From NCBI RefSeq assembly GCF_003935425.1, contig NZ_RHQN01000002.1, positions 124,001-188,000 on the forward strand: a stretch of DNA of 64,000 bases, written 5' to 3'. The stretch comes from Pseudomonas sp. v388 (GTDB lineage Bacteria; Pseudomonadota; Gammaproteobacteria; Pseudomonadales; Pseudomonadaceae). The notes beneath the pieces are model-generated. The model was given only the letters and a program-made list of their open reading frames with translations, was not told where the DNA came from and ran no database searches. Below are positions 59,757-64,000 of the stretch, one piece after another. The position numbers and the translations under genes are program-made. Each line of letters opens with the position of its first letter. The stretch's first letter is position 1.

Positions 59757-61412
59757 TCAGTTCGCCGTGGCCTGTAATGGGTCAGCGGTCAGGTACGCTA
59801 CCAGCTCCGGCATGGGCAGTGGCCTGCTGATCAGATAGCCCTGCACCTGATCGCATCCGAAGCTGCGCAACAGCTCCAGCTGTTCGGCGGTTTCCACGCC
59901 TTCGGCCACCGCTTCGAGGTCGAGGTTGTGGGCCAGGCTGATCATGGCGTGCACCAGCTTGCAGTTTTCGCTGCGCTGTTCCATCTCGCCGACAAAGCTC
60001 TTGTCGATCTTGAGCAGCGTGATGGGCAGGCTGTTGAGGTGCATGAACGACGAGAACCCGGTACCGAAATCGTCCAGCGAGAAGCGCACACCCAGGCGCC
60101 GCAGGGCGTCCATGGTCTGGCGGACCTGATCGCTGCGACGCATCACGGCCGTTTCAGTCAGTTCGAATTCCAGCCAGCGCGCGTCCACCGCGTGCTCGAT
60201 GATCAGCCGGTTGAGGGTCGCCAGCAACTGGCTGTCCTGAAACTGCCGGAACGACAGGTTGACCGCCATGTGCAAGGGCGCGATGCCGTGCTCGCGTAAC
60301 GCCTGCATGTCGCGCATGGCCCGGTAGATCACCCAGTAGCCCAGGGGAATGATCAAACCGCTCTGCTCGGCCAGCGGCACGAACTCGCCGGGCAGCAACA
60401 GGCCGCGCTCATGATGCCGCCAGCGCACCAATGCTTCGAGACCGACGATATTGCCGCTTTTCATGCACAGGCGCGGCTGGTAATGCAGCTCCAGTTCGTC
60501 GCGGCGCAGTGCCCGGCGCAGCTCGCCTTCCAGGTCCGCCAGGCTGCGTGCGTTGCGGCTGATGCGTTCGTCGAAGATATGGAAGGTACAGCCCTGGGAA
60601 CTCTTGGCCTGGCGCATGGCGATGTGGGCGTGCCACATCAGCGGATCGGAGCCTGCGTCGCTGACTGCATGGGCAAGCCCCAGGCTGCAGCCCAGCAACA
60701 GGCTTTCCCCATCGATCCAGTACGGCTCGGACAAAGCGTCAGTGATGCGCTCTGCCATTTGTGTCGCACGTTGCGGGGCATCGCGGGTGTCGATCAGCAA
60801 GGCAAATTCGTCACCGCCCAGCCGGGCGATATGATCGTTGGCCGCCAACTGGCTCTTGAGGCGAGCGACCACCTGCAGGATCAGCCTGTCGCCAGCCTGA
60901 TGGCCCAACGCGTCGTTGGTTCGCCGGAAGTTATCGAGGTCCAGATGCCCAAGCGCCAGATGACTGCCCTCGGCCAGGCGTGAGGCCAGCAGAGCATGGA
61001 ATCCCTGGCGATTGACGATGCCGGTCAGCGAATCCTGGCCTGCCAGGCGGCGCAAGGCATCTTCGAGCAGGCCGCGCTCCAGAACATGCCGCAGGCAGCG
61101 GCGCAGGGTGTCGCGGCTGAGGGTGTCGCGGACCAGCCAGTCGCTGACGGCGCTCGGTCCGACCAGCGGTTCTTCGTCGAGCAGAAGAATGGTCGGCAAG
61201 GCGCAGCTGCCATGCGCGGGCAGCAGGTCCGGCGTCACCAAAAGCACGGTGCTGCGGTCGTTGCCGTGGCGGGCGCCGAGCGAGGCCCGGTCGGCAGGCT
61301 GCAACAAGGTGATTTCGCCGCCTGGAGAACCCAGGCAATCGTTCAAGAGCGCCAGCCATGCTGGTTCTTCTGCCAGCAGTAGCAACCGCAAGGATTCGAC
61401 AGGCCTGGGCAA
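59757..61412 (-). CDS. GGDEF-EAL cyclic-di-GMP enzyme with receiver-like N terminus
   Basis: This 551-residue cytoplasmic protein has an N-terminal receiver-like segment (about 1-115) without a phospho-acceptor aspartate at a normal place, a GGDEF domain with intact LGGDEF (198-203) but no RxxD inhibitory site, and an EAL domain (EAL at 326-328, DDFGTGFSSF, EGVETAEQ). The phosphodiesterase motifs look intact. The start is TTG at 61412: GGGAG lies 6 bases upstream and an in-frame TAG blocks any longer form. The P. aeruginosa equivalent beside rep is PA5295/ProE (recalled). Confidence 0.9.
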   Translation of the reverse strand: MPRPVESLRLLLLAEEPAWLALLNDCLGSPGGEITLLQPADRASLGARHGNDRSTVLLVTPDLLPAHGSCALPTILLLDEEPLVGPSAVSDWLVRDTLSRDTLRRCLRHVLERGLLEDALRRLAGQDSLTGIVNRQGFHALLASRLAEGSHLALGHLDLDNFRRTNDALGHQAGDRLILQVVARLKSQLAANDHIARLGGDEFALLIDTRDAPQRATQMAERITDALSEPYWIDGESLLLGCSLGLAHAVSDAGSDPLMWHAHIAMRQAKSSQGCTFHIFDERISRNARSLADLEGELRRALRRDELELHYQPRLCMKSGNIVGLEALVRWRHHERGLLLPGEFVPLAEQSGLIIPLGYWVIYRAMRDMQALREHGIAPLHMAVNLSFRQFQDSQLLATLNRLIIEHAVDARWLEFELTETAVMRRSDQVRQTMDALRRLGVRFSLDDFGTGFSSFMHLNSLPITLLKIDKSFVGEMEQRSENCKLVHAMISLAHNLDLEAVAEGVETAEQLELLRSFGCDQVQGYLISRPLPMPELVAYLTADPLQATAN

Positions 61413-61616
61413 TCTAACTCCCTAAATGCAAAGGAAAAACCGATGGCCACACCCCAAAAGGGGGTGCACGTAAATTCGCGCCGCGGGCAAATGTAACAAA
61501 ATCCAAAGATTTAGATAGCCGTTCCTGACAATGACTATCAACGACGATCATCGCTGCACAAACCTGCGGGCCTGTTAAAATGCCCGCCCATTTCGCAACA
61601 CGACTCCCTTATCGCC

Positions 61617-63626
61617 ATGTCCCGACTCAATCCTCGGCAGCAGGAAGCCGTGAACTACGTCGGCGGCCCTCTTTTGGTGCTCGCCGGTGCCGGTTCCGGC
61701 AAGACCAGCGTGATCACCCGCAAGATCGCCCATCTGATCCAGAACTGCGGCATTCGTGCCCAATATATTGTCGCCATGACCTTCACCAACAAGGCCGCGC
61801 GGGAGATGAAGGAGCGGGTCGGGACGCTGCTCAAGGGTGGCGAGGGTCGCGGCCTGACAGTCTCGACGTTCCACAACCTGGGCCTGAACATCATCCGCAA
61901 GGAACACACGCGGCTGGGCTACAAGCCGGGCTTCTCGATCTTTGACGAGACCGACGTCAAGGCGCTGATGACCGACATCATGCAGAAGGAATATTCGGGC
62001 GACGACGGCGTCGACGAAATCAAGAACATGATCGGCGCCTGGAAGAACGACCTGATCCTGCCCGAGGAAGCGCTGGCCAACGCCCGCAATCCCAAGGAAC
62101 AGACCGCGGCCATCGTCTACACCCATTACCAGCGCACGCTCAAGGCGTACAACGCGGTGGACTTCGACGACCTGATCCTGCTGCCGGTCAAGCTGTTCCA
62201 GGAACACGCCGACATTCTGGAAAAGTGGCAGAACAAGGTCCGCTACCTGCTGGTGGACGAATACCAGGACACCAACGCCAGCCAGTACCTGCTGGTGAAA
62301 CTGCTGATCGGCACGCGCTGCCAGTTCACGGTCGTGGGCGACGATGATCAGTCGATCTACGCCTGGCGCGGCGCGCGGCCGGAAAACCTGATGCTGCTCA
62401 AGGACGACTATCCGTCGTTGAAAGTGGTGATGCTGGAGCAGAACTACCGCTCCACCAGCCGCATCCTGCGTTGCGCCAACGTGCTGATCTCCAACAACCC
62501 GCACGCGTTCGAAAAGCAGCTTTGGTCGGAAATGGGCCACGGCGACGAGATCCGCGTCATTCGCTGCCGCAACGAAGACGCCGAGGCCGAGCGGGTGGCG
62601 ATGGAAATCCTTACCCTGCACCTGCGCACCGACCGGCCTTACAGCGATTTCGCCATCCTGTACCGGGGAAACTATCAGGCCAAGCTGATCGAGCTGAAAT
62701 TGCAGCACCACCAGATTCCGTATCGCTTGTCGGGCGGCAACAGCTTCTTCGGGCGTCAGGAAGTGAAAGACCTGATGGCCTACTTCCGGCTGCTGGTCAA
62801 TCCGGATGACGACAACGCCTTCCTGCGCGTGATCAACGTGCCGCGCCGGGAAATCGGCTCCACGACCCTGGAAAAACTCGGCAACTACGCCACCGAGCGC
62901 AAGGTCTCGATGTACGCCGCCACCGATGAAATCGGCCTTGGCGAGCACCTGGACAGCCGCTTCACCGATCGCCTGCAACGCTTCAAGCGCTGGATGGACG
63001 GCGTGCGCCAGCAATGCGCGCAGAACGACCCCATCGCTGCGCTGCGCAGCATGGTCATGGACATCGACTACGAGAACTGGCTGCGTCAGAACAGCTCCAG
63101 CGACAAAGCCGCCGATTACCGCATGAGCAACGTCTGGTTCCTGATCGAGGCGTTGAAAAACACGCTGGAGAAGGACGAAGAAGGTGGCATGACCATCGAG
63201 GAAGCCATCGGCAAGCTGGTTTTGCGTGACATGCTGGAACGCCAGCAGGAAGAGGAAGATGGCGCCGAAGGCGTGCAGATGATGACCCTGCACGCGTCCA
63301 AGGGCCTGGAATTTCCGTATGTGTTCATCATGGGCATGGAAGAAGAAATCCTGCCGCACCGCTCCAGCATCGAAGCCGACACCATCGAGGAAGAGCGGCG
63401 CCTGGCTTACGTGGGCATTACCCGCGCGCGCCAGACCCTGGCGTTCACTTTTGCCGCCAAGCGCAAGCAATACGGCGAAATCATCGACTGCGCGCCGAGC
63501 CGATTCCTTGACGAACTGCCACCGGACGACCTGGCCTGGGAAGGCAACGACGACACACCAACCGAAGTGAAGGCCGTGCGCGGTAATACGGCACTGGCGG
63601 ACATCCGCGCCATGCTGAAACGCTAG
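61617..63626 (+). CDS. rep: ATP-dependent DNA helicase Rep
   Basis: Rep is a 3'-5' superfamily 1 helicase that helps replication forks pass bound proteins. The 669-residue product has Walker A GAGSGKT (24-30), motif II LLVDEYQDTNASQYLLV, motif III GDDDQSIYAWRGA, motif V MTLHASKGLEFPYVF and motif VI RRLAYVGITRARQ. It starts MSRLNPRQQEAVNYV at 61617. Length is normal for Rep rather than UvrD (720). It is followed by xpt 46 bases later. Confidence 0.97.
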   Translation: MSRLNPRQQEAVNYVGGPLLVLAGAGSGKTSVITRKIAHLIQNCGIRAQYIVAMTFTNKAAREMKERVGTLLKGGEGRGLTVSTFHNLGLNIIRKEHTRLGYKPGFSIFDETDVKALMTDIMQKEYSGDDGVDEIKNMIGAWKNDLILPEEALANARNPKEQTAAIVYTHYQRTLKAYNAVDFDDLILLPVKLFQEHADILEKWQNKVRYLLVDEYQDTNASQYLLVKLLIGTRCQFTVVGDDDQSIYAWRGARPENLMLLKDDYPSLKVVMLEQNYRSTSRILRCANVLISNNPHAFEKQLWSEMGHGDEIRVIRCRNEDAEAERVAMEILTLHLRTDRPYSDFAILYRGNYQAKLIELKLQHHQIPYRLSGGNSFFGRQEVKDLMAYFRLLVNPDDDNAFLRVINVPRREIGSTTLEKLGNYATERKVSMYAATDEIGLGEHLDSRFTDRLQRFKRWMDGVRQQCAQNDPIAALRSMVMDIDYENWLRQNSSSDKAADYRMSNVWFLIEALKNTLEKDEEGGMTIEEAIGKLVLRDMLERQQEEEDGAEGVQMMTLHASKGLEFPYVFIMGMEEEILPHRSSIEADTIEEERRLAYVGITRARQTLAFTFAAKRKQYGEIIDCAPSRFLDELPPDDLAWEGNDDTPTEVKAVRGNTALADIRAMLKR

Positions 63627-63636
63627 GCTATATTGA

Positions 63637-64000
<364 letters not shown>

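Overview
The window is chromosomal DNA of a Pseudomonas, most like the syringae/fluorescens lineage. The evidence is high GC, dispersed REP palindromes of the TGTAGGAGCGA(G/C)C type, the pseudomonad regulators AlgP, AlgQ, AlgR/AlgZ and SutA, and a gene order that follows known Pseudomonas blocks near the replication origin. It is almost entirely core housekeeping DNA. I see no prophage, insertion sequence, CRISPR array, secretion island, rRNA or tRNA. The species call is inference.

Region 1 (1-20.7 kb) matches the origin-proximal block of P. aeruginosa (about PA0008-PA0032, from memory): glyS-glyQ, tag, an LpxL/HtrB acyltransferase, a seven-unit 134-bp REP array, the def-fmt-rsmB-trkA translation/K+ cluster, a LysM protein, dprA, tsaC, qor, hemF and aroE. 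It ends in a choline-O-sulfate module: a SulP transporter, a choline-binding protein, choline sulfatase and a divergent LysR regulator. Several exact DnaA boxes lie here.

Region 2 (20.7-24.1 kb) is the least ordinary part. It is a four-gene operon of envelope proteins: a COG3014 lipoprotein, a YcfL-like lipoprotein, an LpoB-type lipoprotein and an LpoB-like periplasmic protein. It lies between two blocks that are on opposite sides of the origin in P. aeruginosa.

Region 3 (24.1-64 kb) corresponds to about PA5251-PA5298 of P. aeruginosa. It holds a RhtB exporter (not recalled from that block), MscS, an ABC-F ATPase, algP, an FKBP, rsd/algQ, dsbB, hemC-hemD-hemX-hemY, algZ-algR, argH, class I adenylate cyclase, rnk, cyaY and lptM-lysA-dapF-DUF484-xerC-HAD. 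It continues with sutA, yjbQ, glnK-amtB, ubiK, comM, a chemoreceptor, a LysR regulator, a MATE pump, a GGDEF-EAL enzyme, rep and the start of xpt. Many neighbours overlap by ATGA (glyQ/glyS, fmt/rsmB, hemX/hemY, hemC/hemD, algZ/algR), which points to translational coupling.

Only two gene-free stretches exceed 300 bases: 3777-4717 (the REP array) and 52587-53004 (glnK/ubiK promoter region with a double GTGCGCAC palindrome). The most interesting non-coding signals are the REP array, the six exact DnaA boxes, and a 198-base intergenic region at 40140-40337 that can form four consecutive hairpins.
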